From Fuerstiella sp. (GTDB lineage: Bacteria > Planctomycetota > Planctomycetia > Planctomycetales > Planctomycetaceae): a stretch of DNA of 52,306 bases. The DNA lies in NCBI GenBank assembly GCA_022843805.1, contig JALHMY010000071.1, positions 1 through 52,306 on the forward strand. Direction: 5' to 3'. The number at the start of each line of letters is the position of its first letter. Positions within the stretch are counted from its first letter, which is position 1. Both the position numbers and the translations under genes were made by a program. Below, piece by piece: positions 52,287 to 52,306 of the stretch. The notes beneath the pieces are model-generated. The model was given only the letters and a program-made list of their open reading frames with translations, had not been told where the DNA came from and made no database searches.

Positions 52287-52306
52287 GGGGGGGGGGCGGC
52301 GGGGGG
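52284..52306. other. Low-complexity G-run at window end
   Basis: After CACCGGCGGCG the first repeat copy continues GAGCCCTCCC, but here the sequence turns into a run of G broken by CGGC. This looks like a low-quality or misassembled contig end rather than real sequence. Confidence 0.6.

Overview
The window is a stretch of a planctomycete chromosome. The gene content points there: a DUF1549/DUF1553-type protein with cytochrome-like CxxCH motifs, a membrane-bound-dehydrogenase/HEAT/heme-binding protein, a very large PQQ-like propeller protein, a Minf_1886-like protein, Gfo/Idh/MocA and sugar-esterase genes. Intergenic hairpin repeats are abundant and include the repeat whose translation reads EGEAPAEP. 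No tRNA, rRNA or CRISPR array was recognised.

Layout. (1) 1-2250: two tandem arrays of a ~117-bp repeat on either side of an intact REP-associated tyrosine transposase (RAYT). (2) 2259-8350, minus strand: a small ABM-fold monooxygenase, then a type I secretion set (TolC-like lipoprotein, HlyD-like adaptor, ABC exporter) whose ATPase lacks several normally conserved motifs. (3) 9036-12234, plus: oxidoreductase and S9 peptidase. (4) 12587-15214, minus: PVC-type heme-binding HEAT protein. (5) 15480-19230, plus: secreted esterase pair, the second an SGNH-esterase/PmoA-like fusion. (6) 19351-24672, minus: four overlapping or nearly abutting genes, KAS III, OleD-like SDR fused to a metallo-beta-lactamase, ATP-grasp ligase and GNAT-like transferase; this looks like an undescribed biosynthetic cluster. 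(7) 25130-32819, plus: 1583-residue propeller protein, pyrimidine-nucleoside phosphorylase, NHL-type propeller, FMN reductase. (8) 32878-37579, minus: lysine 2,3-aminomutase, YkgJ Cys-cluster protein, two tandem D-Ala-D-Ala-ligase-like ATP-grasp enzymes and a GNAT, a compact five-gene operon and the second candidate for a new system. (9) 37580-38602: 1 kb without a credible gene. (10) 38603-42342, plus: DJ-1/PfpI, endonuclease/exonuclease/phosphatase, DUF423 and a GH13 amylase-family enzyme. (11) 42407-43779, minus: Minf_1886-like protein and PSP1/RicT-like protein. (12) 44066-49460, plus: a small unknown, the DUF1549/1553 protein and a membrane coiled-coil unknown. (13) 49599-51854, minus: DPP-IV-type S9 peptidase. 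(14) 51957-52306: GC-rich repeats ending in a suspicious G-run.

How genes work together. The two minus-strand biosynthetic operons (19351-24672 and 32878-37579) both pair ATP-grasp amide or ester ligases with a GNAT-type transferase, but they start from different building-block enzymes: Claisen condensation plus ketone reduction in one, beta-lysine formation in the other. The type I secretion set has no recognisable substrate gene in the window. Intergenic regions carry several structurally distinct hairpin repeat families. Two of these have the GTAG-headed inverted-pair form expected of REP/BIME elements, alongside the RAYT with its own arrays.

All family calls are from sequence motifs read by eye; no database search was run.
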